Positions 9,476 through 17,729 of a DNA stretch of 64,000 nucleotides are shown one piece after another. Source of the DNA: Cyclobacteriaceae bacterium (GTDB lineage: Bacteria; Bacteroidota; Bacteroidia; Cytophagales; Cyclobacteriaceae). Each line of letters opens with the position of its first letter. The first letter of the stretch is position 1. Location: positions 1 through 64,000 of the forward strand of contig JAEUUE010000077.1 in NCBI GenBank assembly GCA_016787605.1. The letters run 5' to 3'. The notes under the pieces are model-generated. The model ran no database searches. It saw nothing but the letters and a program-made list of their open reading frames with translations, and was not told the origin of the DNA. The position numbers and the translations under genes are program-made.

Positions 9476-10255
9476 GTGTCCACCCTTCACCAGGCAAAAT
9501 CCTTTATCCGCCATTGGCTTTACGAAGTGGATGATCATTCCATTCACTCCCCCTATTTCTACGATCTCTACACCAAGCTGGTCACGCGCAAGCACCCCGA
9601 CGGGCTGCCTGTCCTGGAAGATCTCCGCCGCGACCTGGAGTCGAATAAGACGGTCCTGGACGTAGAGGATTTTGGAAGTGGCGGCCAGGGAACCATCCGG
9701 AAACGAACGATCGGGGAAATCGCACGCACCAGCCTGACCCCGTACAAGTGGGCCATGTTCTTCCTGGATTTGCTGTACCATTCCAACTCCAAACGCGTCG
9801 TCGAGTTGGGCACGTCGCTGGGGCTTACCACGCTCTACCTGGCACAGAAAACCGATGCCACCATTTACACCTTTGAAGGCAGCCATGCTATTGCCAATGT
9901 GGCGATGACCAACTTCGAGTGGGCCGGAAAAAAGAACATCAAGGTCATTGAAGGCAACCTCGACCAAACCCTTCACCGGTTCCTGGAGCCTACCGACAAG
10001 ATTGACTTTGTGCTGATGGACGCCAACCACCGGTATGTCCCCACCCTGGAGTATTACAGGTTGCTGACCCGCAGGTTGAAATCGAGCAGCCTGGTCGTTA
10101 TCGATGACATCCACCGGTCGGAGGAAATGGAGAAAGCCTGGGAAGAGATCCGGACCGACACGCTGGTCTACGGCAGCGTGGATTTATACCGTTGCGGTTT
10201 GCTTTGCTTTGACCCCGCCCTGAACAAGCAACATTACGTGTGGTCCTTGAAATGA
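9476..10255 (+). CDS. Class I SAM-dependent methyltransferase
   Basis: 259 residues. Motif [17 protein letters not shown] (about 109-124) is a Rossmann SAM-binding loop; [11 protein letters not shown] (about 135) and [11 protein letters not shown] (about 176-186) are the acidic motif and motif IV region, and [13 protein letters not shown] follows. The overall pattern is close to the O-methyltransferase type (FkbM/Methyltransf_24-like), but the substrate cannot be told. The start is GTG; it gives [10 protein letters not shown] and no ATG lies nearby. It is likely co-transcribed with apaG. Confidence 0.85.
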   Translation: MSTLHQAKSFIRHWLYEVDDHSIHSPYFYDLYTKLVTRKHPDGLPVLEDLRRDLESNKTVLDVEDFGSGGQGTIRKRTIGEIARTSLTPYKWAMFFLDLLYHSNSKRVVELGTSLGLTTLYLAQKTDATIYTFEGSHAIANVAMTNFEWAGKKNIKVIEGNLDQTLHRFLEPTDKIDFVLMDANHRYVPTLEYYRLLTRRLKSSSLVVIDDIHRSEEMEKAWEEIRTDTLVYGSVDLYRCGLLCFDPALNKQHYVWSLK

Positions 10256-10268
10256 GCCCGCGCAAGGC

Positions 10269-10276
10269 TACCTTTG
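10269..10276 (+). promoter_or_regulatory. Bacteroidota -7 box (TACCTTTG) of the coiled-coil gene
   Basis: Full TAnnTTTG match beginning 13 nt after the methyltransferase stop and ending 18 nt before the ATG at 10295. It overlaps an in-frame TTG at 10274, so ATG 10295 is the better start. Confidence 0.55.
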
Positions 10277-10294
10277 CCGGATATTATCCGGATT

Positions 10295-11209
10295 ATGGAG
10301 CCGACCAACACGCCACCGCCCCAGAAAAGCAACAAAACCACCGTCATCATCTCCCTGCTGGTGATCATTGTGCTTATCCAGAGCGCCAAGATCTACTTTG
10401 ACTACACCGACAAGAAGGAAATCGTCGCCCAAAAGGCCGACGTGGAGGAAGACCTGGCCAGCACCATGCAGCGGCTGAAGGAGATACAGGCAGAACTCGA
10501 CGTGAAAATCAAGGAAGTGGAGAAACTGGGCGGCGACGTCAAGGACCTTCAAAAGGCCAAGGCTGAAGTGGATGCCCAGTTGAAGCGTTCGGTGTCCAGG
10601 AGTACGAAGGCCATCAAGGAGCTCAAGGACCGGGTGGAAGGTTATGAAGAATTGCTTAAGCTTAAGGACGATGAGATTGAGCGATTGAAGACCACCAACC
10701 AATCGCTGTTCACGGAGAACCGTCAGCTGAAAACCCAGAAGAACGTACTTAACGATTCCATCAACCGGCTGGCCACCACGAAGGAGGAACTGGCCAGCAA
10801 AGTGGCGCTGGCCAGCCAGCTGAAGGCAGAAAACGTGACCGTCATGTCAGTCAATTCCAAAGGCAAAGAGCGTGAATCACCGTTCCGGGCCCGGCAGCTT
10901 GAAAAATTGAAAGTGGAATTCAACCTGGCCGAAAACAAGGTCGCCCCCATCGAGGGAAAGAAGATCATGATCCGGGTGATCGACGAGAACGGGCAGGTCA
11001 TTTTCGATGTGGCCCGCGGTTCGGGCACCTTCCTGGTCAACAATAAGGAAGAGTTCTACACTGCCAGCCAGGAGATTCTCTTCGACAACACCCGGCAGAA
11101 ACTGACCTTCCTTTATGAGAAGGGGTCGGAATTTGCATCGGGGAATTATACCGTGGAGATTTACGCCCAGGATTACCTGATTGGCTCAGCCCAGTTTGTG
11201 GTGAAATAA
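10295..11209 (+). CDS. Membrane-anchored coiled-coil protein, unknown function
   Basis: 304 residues and not recognised beyond a general architecture. A Pro-rich cytoplasmic tip is followed by one transmembrane segment (IISLLVIIVLIQSAKI, about 18-33). Residues about 40-180 are a long charged coiled coil with heptad-like spacing. The C-terminal 110 residues look beta-rich (MIRVIDENGQVIFDVARGSG) and end with YTVEIYAQDYLIGSAQFVVK, which would lie in the periplasm. It sits alone between a methyltransferase and the ribosomal protein operon, with its own promoter box. A role in envelope structure is plausible from topology only. Confidence 0.8.
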   Translation: MEPTNTPPPQKSNKTTVIISLLVIIVLIQSAKIYFDYTDKKEIVAQKADVEEDLASTMQRLKEIQAELDVKIKEVEKLGGDVKDLQKAKAEVDAQLKRSVSRSTKAIKELKDRVEGYEELLKLKDDEIERLKTTNQSLFTENRQLKTQKNVLNDSINRLATTKEELASKVALASQLKAENVTVMSVNSKGKERESPFRARQLEKLKVEFNLAENKVAPIEGKKIMIRVIDENGQVIFDVARGSGTFLVNNKEEFYTASQEILFDNTRQKLTFLYEKGSEFASGNYTVEIYAQDYLIGSAQFVVK

Positions 11210-11212
11210 TCC

Positions 11213-11290
11213 GTAGTCGGTAATCCGTGATCGGTAATCCGTAATCGGTAATCCGTAATCGGTGATCCGTAATCGGTGATCGGTAATCGG
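11213..11290. repeat. Tandem GTAATCCGTAATCG repeats
   Basis: About five tandem 14-bp units made of two 7-bp halves of the form GT(A/G)(A/G)TC(C/G). They start 4 nt after the stop of the coiled-coil gene. Such arrays can yield spurious peptides rich in RLRITDYGLP on the other strand. They lack spacers of constant length, so they are not CRISPR. Confidence 0.7.
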
Positions 11291-11310
11291 CAAGCAAAAC
11301 TGGTATCCAA

Positions 11311-11367
11311 TACCTAGTGCCGAGTGCCTAGTACCCAGGACCCAGCACCTAGTGCCCGGCAACCCGG
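11311..11367. repeat. CACCTAGTGCC-type intergenic repeats
   Basis: Imperfect repeats of ACCTAGTGCC, GAGTGCCTAGTACCC and CCCAGCACCTAGTGCC follow the 14-bp array. The 16-bp string CCCAGCACCTAGTGCC (11341-11356) recurs exactly inside the integrative element at 51258-51273. Together with the preceding array this fills the spacer before the rpsF promoter. Confidence 0.6.
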
Positions 11368-11425
11368 AATGGGCGTACAGGGGTCAAAATCGGCCTAGAT
11401 CGCTGTTTTTTAAAGGTTCAGTATC

Positions 11426-11454
11426 TTGTTTTATCAGAAAAACCGCTATTTTTG
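11426..11454 (+). promoter_or_regulatory. Promoter of rpsF-rpsR-rplI (TTG and TATTTTTG)
   Basis: TTG at 11426-11428 and TATTTTTG at 11447-11454 match the two-part Bacteroidota sigma-70 promoter, with 18 nt between the elements. Transcription would start about 11461, leaving a leader of about 20 nt before the rpsF ATG at 11483. This is the most complete promoter in the window. Confidence 0.7.
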
Positions 11455-11482
11455 CAGCCTTATTTCTAAAACCAATTTATTC

Positions 11483-11872
11483 ATGAACAACTACGAGACG
11501 GTATTCATTTTAAATCCCGTTTTGTCTGAGGACCAGGCAAAGGATACTGTCGATAAGTTCGTGAAGGTGTTGACCGGCCACAAAGCCAACATTGTCAATG
11601 TTGAGCAGTGGGGACTGAAAAAGCTGGCGTATCCGATCCAGAAGAAGTCTACCGGTTTCTACAACCTGATCGAGTTTTCGGCACCCTCCGAGACCATTGC
11701 GGTCCTTGAGACAGAATACAGAAGGGACGAGTCAGTCATGCGCTTTCTGACCACCAGCCTTGACAAGTTTGCGGTTGAATACAACAACCGCCGGCGCAAG
11801 GGTGAGTTCAACAGGAACAAAGGACCCAAAGCACAACAACCTAAACGTGAGAGAGAGGAGGTACGCGAATGA
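11483..11872 (+). CDS. rpsF: 30S ribosomal protein S6
   Basis: Binds the central domain of 16S rRNA together with S18. 129 residues: the conserved fold runs from [18 protein letters not shown] to about residue 95 ([19 protein letters not shown]), followed by a basic tail rich in Lys and Arg ([20 protein letters not shown]). ATG 11483 is chosen over upstream in-frame codons because YETVFIL is the family N-terminus and the promoter lies just upstream. It overlaps rpsR by 4 nt. Confidence 0.96.
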   Translation: MNNYETVFILNPVLSEDQAKDTVDKFVKVLTGHKANIVNVEQWGLKKLAYPIQKKSTGFYNLIEFSAPSETIAVLETEYRRDESVMRFLTTSLDKFAVEYNNRRRKGEFNRNKGPKAQQPKREREEVRE

Positions 11873-12120
11873 CACTCGTAAACGAACCCATCAAGCGGGC
11901 TGAAATGAAGCCCAAGTACTGCCGCTTCAAGAAGAACGGCATCCGGTACATCGACTACAAAGACCCTGACTTCCTGATGAAGTTCATCAACGAACAGGGT
12001 AAGATCCTCCCCAGCCGCCTCACCGGCAACAGCTGGAAGTACCAGAAGAAAGTAGCCCAGGCCATCAAGCGTGCGCGCCACATCGCGTTGCTGCCTTACC
12101 TGGGAGACGCATTGAAATAA
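11869..12120 (+). CDS. rpsR: 30S ribosomal protein S18
   Basis: Partner of S6 in the small subunit platform. 83 residues with the signature [23 protein letters not shown] (written in parts: [21 protein letters not shown]) and the C-terminal basic [12 protein letters not shown]. The N-terminus has a single Cys (Cys20, in KYCRFKK), not the pair found in zinc-binding S18 forms. Its ATG overlaps the rpsF stop by 4 nt, the usual S6-S18 coupling. rplI follows after 18 nt. Confidence 0.96.
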   Translation: MTLVNEPIKRAEMKPKYCRFKKNGIRYIDYKDPDFLMKFINEQGKILPSRLTGNSWKYQKKVAQAIKRARHIALLPYLGDALK

Positions 12121-12138
12121 CCAGAACCCGAATACACC

Positions 12139-12582
12139 ATGGAAGTAATATTGAAACAGGATGTCAGCGGTCTTGGATACAAGAACGACATCGTGAAGGT
12201 GAAAGCCGGGTACGGCAGGAATTACCTCATCCCGAACGGCGTGGCCCTGGTGGCTACGGAAGCCAACAAGCGCATGGTCGCCGAGAACATCCGGCAAATG
12301 GCGCACAAGGCCGAAAAGATCAAGTCGGAAGCCGAATCCATCGCCCAGCGCATCGGCGATACGGTGATTGAACTGAAGACCAAGGCCGGCGAAACCGGAC
12401 GCATCTTCGGAGCCATCACCAGCCTGCAGGTATCGGAAGCCCTCAAGGCCAAAGGCTTTGACGTCGACCGTCGCAAGATCTCGTTCAAGGAGCAGCCGAA
12501 GGAATTGGGCACCTACACCGCCTTCCTCGATCTTCACAAGGAAGTGAAGCACGAAGTAAAGGTGAACGTGGTTGCCGAATAA
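12139..12582 (+). CDS. rplI: 50S ribosomal protein L9
   Basis: 147 residues, normal length. The N-terminal 23S rRNA-binding domain carries VKAGYGRNYLIPNGVA (about 21-36), the L9 signature. A long connecting helix (about 40-75) precedes the C-terminal domain with TGRIFGAITSLQVSEAL. It ends the rpsF-rpsR-rplI operon, and a strong hairpin terminator follows 20 nt after the stop. Confidence 0.97.
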   Translation: MEVILKQDVSGLGYKNDIVKVKAGYGRNYLIPNGVALVATEANKRMVAENIRQMAHKAEKIKSEAESIAQRIGDTVIELKTKAGETGRIFGAITSLQVSEALKAKGFDVDRRKISFKEQPKELGTYTAFLDLHKEVKHEVKVNVVAE

Positions 12583-12601
12583 CCAGGTTGACCTCTAAAC
12601 G

Positions 12602-12630
12602 AAAAAGCCGCTCATGTTGAGCGGCTTTTT
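12602..12630. terminator. Terminator after rplI, overlapping the end of the DUF3109 gene
   Basis: AAAAAGCCGCTC and GAGCGGCTTTTT form a 12-bp stem with loop ATGTT, followed by more T. The convergent DUF3109 gene stops at 12612, inside the left arm, so its last codons (Lys-Lys-Ser-Arg-Ser-Thr) are written by the hairpin. The A-rich arm makes it usable from both sides. Confidence 0.88.
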
Positions 12631-13202
12631 TTATGGGGTTCCGGCGACTCAATCTGGCCAACCAGTTCTGCATACCACGCCTCACTGTACTTCCTGATCA
12701 GCGGGTCTTTCAGGAACTTGTACAGGGGCACCTGGAGCGACCTGCCCAGCGTACATGCATCAGAGCAGATACTCCATTTGTGATAATTGACCGCTTCAAA
12801 GTCCTTCTTCTTGGTGATCCGGATCGGGTAAAGATGGCAGGATATCGGTTTGCGGAAACTAATCTTGCCATCCAGGTAGGCCTGCTCGATACCGCACTTC
12901 AATATGCCCTTCTCATCATAGAGGGCATAGGCACATTCCCGTCCCCCGATCGTCGGCGTTGAATAGTCTCCGTCCTCATCCAGGATATAGGGTCCCTGTG
13001 CCGCAATCGCCTTCTTGCCCTCTTCGGTGAGGTAAGGAGCCACCGCCACCTGAATCTCCTTCATGACCGGCAGTTCGTCTTCTTCCAGAGGAGCCCCCAA
13101 CTCTCCTTCCACACAACAGGCCCCCTTGCACTTCTCGAGGTGACAAACAAACTCTACCGATTTTACGTCATCAGACACCAGCACCTCACCTACTTTCATC
13201 AT
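12612..13202 (-). CDS. DUF3109 family cysteine-rich protein
   Basis: 196 residues from ATG 13202. DUF3109 is a widespread Bacteroidota family of unknown function related to YkgJ-type cysteine clusters that may bind zinc or iron-sulfur centres. Motifs seen: CHLEKCKGACCVEGELGAPL (Cys-rich N-terminus), GGRECAYA, CGIEQAY, ISCHLYPIR and CSDACTLG. The family normally begins just before a VGEVLVSDDV-like segment, which supports 13202; an in-frame ATG at 13259 would add 19 very basic residues (KSAKAKSKRPGQKRKKK) and cannot be excluded. The 3' end lies inside the rplI terminator. Confidence 0.88.
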   Translation of the reverse strand: MMKVGEVLVSDDVKSVEFVCHLEKCKGACCVEGELGAPLEEDELPVMKEIQVAVAPYLTEEGKKAIAAQGPYILDEDGDYSTPTIGGRECAYALYDEKGILKCGIEQAYLDGKISFRKPISCHLYPIRITKKKDFEAVNYHKWSICSDACTLGRSLQVPLYKFLKDPLIRKYSEAWYAELVGQIESPEPHKKSRST

Positions 13203-13300
13203 GGCTTTCTTCTTTCGCTTTTGACCTGGTCTTTTGCTTTTTGCCTTTGCGCTTTTCATAAAATGAATGGCCGGCAATATAGCACTCCCGAGGTAGCCAG

Positions 13301-13330
13301 CCACGAATTCCACGAATTTACACGAATTGA
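13301..13330. repeat. Triple CACGAATT repeat
   Basis: Three copies of CACGAATT spaced 9 and 11 nt apart (first base to first base). They lie in the spacer between the DUF3109 and helicase genes. Similar CACGAATTNCACGAATT strings occur as short intergenic repeats in many bacterial genomes (general knowledge). No gene is encoded here. Confidence 0.5.
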
Positions 13331-13459
13331 CACCGGGTAAACGGCTTGGTTCCAGAGAAGTACATTTCCTGGTCCCTTGCACAGAGTCAGGAAGAAAATT
13401 ATCACGAAAACCGTCAGCATCATTGATGGAGCGGGGTTAACTTGCAGGCGATTTTTTGA

Positions 13460-15739
13460 ATGGAGTATTTAGAGCACCTTAACCCTCCTCAGCAGGAAGG
13501 CGTAATTCACACGGAGGGTCCTTGCATGATCATCGCGGGAGCAGGTTCGGGCAAGACCCGCGTGCTCACCTATCGCATTGCCCACCTCATCCAGTCCAAG
13601 GGCATCGACCCCTTCAATATCATGGCCCTCACCTTCACCAACAAGGCGGCGAAGGAAATGCGCGACCGGATCGAGCGGGTCGTGGGCCAGGATGCACGAA
13701 ACCTCTGGATGGGGACCTTCCACTCCGTGTTCGCCCGCATCCTCCGCGCCGAAGCCCACCTGCTGGGCTACCCCAACAGTTTCACCATCTACGATACCGA
13801 CGACTCCAAGACCCTTATCAAACAGGTAGTCAAGGAAATGGGGCTCGATGAGACGCAGTACAAGGCCAATGTCGTGTACAACCGGATCTCAGGCGCCAAG
13901 AACCGTCTGGTCTCCTGGCAGGAATACCTGTCAAACCCCATGCTCATGGGCGACGATGCCTCCAACATGCGGCCGGAGATCGGCAACATCTACAAGAACT
14001 ACGCCCTCCGTTGCTTCAAGTCGGGGGCCATGGACTTCGATGACCTGCTCTTCAATACCGACAAGCTGTTCAAGGAGCACCTCGAGGTATTGAACAAGTA
14101 CCAGCACCGTATCCGGTACATTCTTGTCGACGAGTTCCAGGATACCAACCTGTGCCAGTATTTCATCATCCGCAAGCTGTCGTCGGTGAGCCAGAACATT
14201 GCCGTTGTAGGCGATGATGCCCAGAGTATCTACGCCTTCCGGGGCGCCGATATCACCAATATTCTAAACTTCGAGAAAGACTATCCTGACCTCCGCATCA
14301 TCAAGCTGGAGCAAAACTACCGGTCTACCAAAAACATTGTCCACGCGGCCAACTCCGTCATCGCCAAGAACAAGGCGCAGCTCCCGAAAGCCGTATGGAC
14401 GGAAAACGAGGAGGGCAATCTCATCGAGCTCATCAAGGCGGTATCCGACAACGAAGAAGGCAAACTCATCGCGACTTCCATCTTCGAAGAAAAGATGCAG
14501 CACCAGCTGAAGTTCAGCGACTTCACCATCCTCTACCGGACCAACAGCCAGAGCCGCGCCATTGAAGAAGCGCTGCGACGGATGAACATCAAGTACAAGG
14601 TCGTGGGGGGACTCTCCTTCTACCAGCGGAAAGAAATCAAGGATCTCCTCGCCTACCTGAGGTTCTCCCTGAACCAGCAGGACGAAGCGTCGTTCCGCCG
14701 GATCATCAACCTTCCCAAGAGGGGCATCGGCGATTCAACCGTCGACAAAATTATCGTCGCGGCCAACGACCACGCCATTTCCATCTGGGATGTCCTTCAA
14801 AATGCGACGTCATTCCTGGGCAGCCAGGCCGCCGGCCGCATCGACGACTTTGTCGCCATGATCAAGCGCTTCCAGATCGACATCGGGCGAATGGATGCCT
14901 ATGACGCCGCGTCCGAGATTGCCAAAGGCTCAGGCCTGCTTCGCGAACTCTATGCCGACAAGACCGTGGAGGGTCTCAGCCGGTTTGAAAACATCCAGGA
15001 ATTACTCAACGCCATCAAGGAGTTTACCGATGACCCGGAACGAACGGATAAAGGCCTGGGCGCCTTCCTGCAGGAAGTCTCGCTGATTACCGGCCAGGAC
15101 GAGGACAAGGACAAAGACCCGGAGAAAGTCACCCTGATGACCATTCACATGGCCAAGGGACTGGAATTCCGGTATGTGTATATCGCCGGCCTGGAAGAGG
15201 ATCTCTTCCCTTCCCAGATGATGCTCAGCAGCCGGTCGGAGCTGGAGGAAGAGCGGCGGCTCTTTTATGTCGCCATCACCCGTGCCCAGAAGCGGTTGTT
15301 TCTGTCGTATGCGTTGACCCGCTACCGGTTCGGGCGGCTGAAGAACTGCGAGCCCAGCCGCTTCCTGGACGACATCGACGCCAATTTCGTCAAGGTGAGC
15401 ACCAAGTACGGCGGGATCCATGCCGAGCCGCCCAGCCACTCACAGTTCGCCCGCAGTTTCGTGTCGGGGATGAAGAAAACCATCAGTTCACAGCCGGTGG
15501 TGCGACCTACGAGCTACAAGGCTCCTTCCGACTTCACGCCCAGCGACACGAGCGGATTGCAGGCCGGCATGCGCGTCGAGCATCCGAAATTCGGCTACGG
15601 TTCGGTCGTCAGAATCGATACCTCAGGAGCCGACCGCAAGGCGGTGATCGCTTTCGAGGATTTTGGCGAGAAGACCTTATTGCTTAGTTTTGCCAAGTTA
15701 AAGATACATCCTCCTACTCCCCTTAATACGTCATCATGA
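13460..15739 (+). CDS. pcrA: UvrD/PcrA-type superfamily 1 DNA helicase
   Basis: ATP-dependent 3'-5' helicase acting in repair and in removal of proteins from DNA. 759 residues, usual length. Visible motifs in order: Q motif LNPPQQEG (8-15), Walker A AGAGSGKT (27-34), motif Ia TFTNKAAKEMRDR, motif II DEFQDTN, motif III GDDAQSIYAFRGA, motif IV EQNYRS, motif V LMTIHMAKGLEF and motif VI VAITRAQKRL. The C-terminal 50 residues (MRVEHPKFGYGSVVRI) form the Tudor-like domain typical of PcrA/UvrD. It overlaps the DUF4290 gene by 4 nt. Confidence 0.95.
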   Translation: MEYLEHLNPPQQEGVIHTEGPCMIIAGAGSGKTRVLTYRIAHLIQSKGIDPFNIMALTFTNKAAKEMRDRIERVVGQDARNLWMGTFHSVFARILRAEAHLLGYPNSFTIYDTDDSKTLIKQVVKEMGLDETQYKANVVYNRISGAKNRLVSWQEYLSNPMLMGDDASNMRPEIGNIYKNYALRCFKSGAMDFDDLLFNTDKLFKEHLEVLNKYQHRIRYILVDEFQDTNLCQYFIIRKLSSVSQNIAVVGDDAQSIYAFRGADITNILNFEKDYPDLRIIKLEQNYRSTKNIVHAANSVIAKNKAQLPKAVWTENEEGNLIELIKAVSDNEEGKLIATSIFEEKMQHQLKFSDFTILYRTNSQSRAIEEALRRMNIKYKVVGGLSFYQRKEIKDLLAYLRFSLNQQDEASFRRIINLPKRGIGDSTVDKIIVAANDHAISIWDVLQNATSFLGSQAAGRIDDFVAMIKRFQIDIGRMDAYDAASEIAKGSGLLRELYADKTVEGLSRFENIQELLNAIKEFTDDPERTDKGLGAFLQEVSLITGQDEDKDKDPEKVTLMTIHMAKGLEFRYVYIAGLEEDLFPSQMMLSSRSELEEERRLFYVAITRAQKRLFLSYALTRYRFGRLKNCEPSRFLDDIDANFVKVSTKYGGIHAEPPSHSQFARSFVSGMKKTISSQPVVRPTSYKAPSDFTPSDTSGLQAGMRVEHPKFGYGSVVRIDTSGADRKAVIAFEDFGEKTLLLSFAKLKIHPPTPLNTSS

Positions 15740-16422
15740 TCGGAGAATACAACTCTCAGCGTCCGCATATTATCCTCAAAGAATACGGCCGAAACATCCA
15801 GAACCTGGTGGAGTACATCCGCAGCGTTCCGGACAAGGAAAAGCGCACCGAACTGGCCTACACCCTCATTGAGCTCATCAAATTGCTCAACCCTACCGTG
15901 AGGGAATCGGCCGAAAACCCGCAGCGGCTTTGGGACGACCTGATGATCATCGCTGACTTCAACCTGGACGTCAACAACCCCTTCAACCTTCCTGACCGTG
16001 ACATCCTGAGCAAACGCCCCAAGAAGGTCCCTTACCCGCAGACCGACGTTCGCTACAAGCACTACGGCAAGAACATCGAGCGGCTGGTGCAGGAGGCCAT
16101 GAAAAAGGAGGATCCCAAAGAGCGCGAGGAACTCATCATCTACCTGGGACGGCTCATGAAGACCTTCTATGGCAACTGGAACAAAGAGACCCTCGACGAC
16201 TCGGTGATCCTGAAGGACATCGCGCAAATGTCAAAGGGACAACTGACTATGAGCCTGGAAAAAGTTAGGGAAGAAAACCTTTTTGACCCGCTCTACCGCG
16301 AGCGTTCTGGCGGCCAGCAACAACGTCCCCAGGGCGGCGGCGGCAGGCACCAGGGCCAGCGTCAAGGTGGCGGACGGCCGTTCAAGAAACGCTTCAACCC
16401 TCACCGCAGAAGAGACCAATGA
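15736..16422 (+). CDS. DUF4290 domain protein with basic Gly/Gln tail
   Basis: 228 residues. Residues 1-190 match DUF4290, a Bacteroidota family of unknown function usually next to murA; visible conserved parts are EYGRNIQNLVEY and KHYGKNIERLV. The last 40 residues are low complexity and very basic (Gly-Gln-Arg repeats, then FKKRFNPHRRR), resembling the tails of RNA-binding proteins. It overlaps the helicase gene by 4 nt and murA by 4 nt, so the three are co-translated. Function unknown; a nucleic-acid-binding role is inference from the tail. Confidence 0.85.
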   Translation: MIGEYNSQRPHIILKEYGRNIQNLVEYIRSVPDKEKRTELAYTLIELIKLLNPTVRESAENPQRLWDDLMIIADFNLDVNNPFNLPDRDILSKRPKKVPYPQTDVRYKHYGKNIERLVQEAMKKEDPKEREELIIYLGRLMKTFYGNWNKETLDDSVILKDIAQMSKGQLTMSLEKVREENLFDPLYRERSGGQQQRPQGGGGRHQGQRQGGGRPFKKRFNPHRRRDQ

Positions 16423-17726
16423 GTTCTTTTCGAATCCAGGGCGGCAAACGACTCCGCGGCGAGATCATTCCCCAAGGCGCCAAGAACGAAGCCCTGCAGG
16501 TTCTCTGCGCCGCGCTTCTCACCGCTGATCCCGTTACCTTTCACAACATCCCTGACATCCTTGATGTCAACAAGCTTATTGAATTGCTGGGTGACCTCGG
16601 CTGCCAGGTCGAGAAACTCGGCAACGGCTCGTTCCGGATTACGGCGCGAGAAGTAAACATCAAGCACCTCGAATCCGAATCGTACCGGAAAAAGGCAGCC
16701 GCCTTAAGGGGATCTGTCATGCTCCTGGGACCTATCCTCGCCCGCTACGGCAAGGCGAGCATTCCCAAGCCTGGAGGCGACAAAATCGGACGCCGCCGGC
16801 TGGACACTCACTTCCTCGGCTTTCAGAATCTCGGTGCCAAATTCAGTTTTGACAGCGCAGGCAATCTCTTCAACATCGATGCTTCGGCCCTGAAAGGCTG
16901 CTACATGTTGCTCGATGAAGCCTCCGTTACGGGAACAGCCAACATTCTCATGGCAGCCGTGCTGGCCAAAGGCACCACGACGATCTACAACGCCGCCTGC
17001 GAACCCTATTTACAGCAGCTCTGTAATATGCTTAATCGCATGGGAGCCAAAATCAGCGGCATTGGTTCCAACCTCCTCGTCATCGAAGGGGTGTCTTCGT
17101 TGAAAGGAACCGAGCATACCCTCCTCCCGGACATGATCGAGATCGGCAGCTTCATCGGCCTTGCCGCCATGACGCAGTCGGAAATTACCATCAAGAATTG
17201 CCGCATCGACATGCTCGGACTCATTCCGGAAACCTTCCGGCGGCTAGGCATCAAGATGGAGTTCAGGGGCGACGACATTCACATCCCTGCGCAGGATCAC
17301 ATTGAAATTGAGAGCTTCATCGACGGGTCTATTCTCACCATCGCCGACGCCCCGTGGCCGGGCTTTACACCCGACCTGATCAGCGTGGCCCTGGTGGTGG
17401 CCACCCAGGCCAAGGGAAGCGTACTCATCCATCAAAAGATGTTTGAAAGCCGCCTCTTCTTTGTAGATAAGCTCATCGACATGGGCGCGCAGATCATCCT
17501 TTGTGATCCGCACCGCGCCAACATCATTGGTCTCGACCGCAAGTACCCGCTCCGCGGCATCAAGATGTCATCGCCGGATATACGGGCCGGAGTGGCGCTG
17601 TTGATCGCCGCACTTTCTGCCAACGGAGAGAGCGAGATCAGCAACGTCGAGCAGATTGACCGCGGCTACCAGGACATCGAGGGCCGCCTGATCAAACTGG
17701 GCGCCCAGATTCAGCGAATCCCGTAA
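16419..17726 (+). CDS. murA: UDP-N-acetylglucosamine 1-carboxyvinyltransferase (MurA)
   Basis: First committed step of peptidoglycan precursor synthesis: transfers enolpyruvate from PEP to UDP-GlcNAc in the cytosol. 435 residues with the EPSP-synthase-like two-domain fold. Lys22-Asn23 in GAKNEAL are the conserved active-site pair. The loop that normally carries the catalytic Cys reads KPGGDKIGRRR, with Asp121 in its place. Cys-to-Asp at this position is known from Mycobacterium and Chlamydia, where the enzyme works but is not alkylated by fosfomycin. Gene ends 3 nt before the convergent ORF6N gene. Confidence 0.96.
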   Translation: MSSFRIQGGKRLRGEIIPQGAKNEALQVLCAALLTADPVTFHNIPDILDVNKLIELLGDLGCQVEKLGNGSFRITAREVNIKHLESESYRKKAAALRGSVMLLGPILARYGKASIPKPGGDKIGRRRLDTHFLGFQNLGAKFSFDSAGNLFNIDASALKGCYMLLDEASVTGTANILMAAVLAKGTTTIYNAACEPYLQQLCNMLNRMGAKISGIGSNLLVIEGVSSLKGTEHTLLPDMIEIGSFIGLAAMTQSEITIKNCRIDMLGLIPETFRRLGIKMEFRGDDIHIPAQDHIEIESFIDGSILTIADAPWPGFTPDLISVALVVATQAKGSVLIHQKMFESRLFFVDKLIDMGAQIILCDPHRANIIGLDRKYPLRGIKMSSPDIRAGVALLIAALSANGESEISNVEQIDRGYQDIEGRLIKLGAQIQRIP

Positions 17727-17729
17727 CCT

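Noticed and set aside
9011..10114. Upstream extension of the ung reading frame
   Set aside because: The extension is antisense to apaG and the methyltransferase gene; Ung proteins begin near the ATG at 9010.
11213..11290. Tandem repeats considered as a CRISPR array
   Set aside because: Units are 14 bp without unique spacers, and no cas gene is in the window.
13203..13259. N-terminal extension of the DUF3109 protein from ATG 13259
   Set aside because: The added 19 residues are a basic low-complexity run absent from the usual family N-terminus; not excluded, but less likely.
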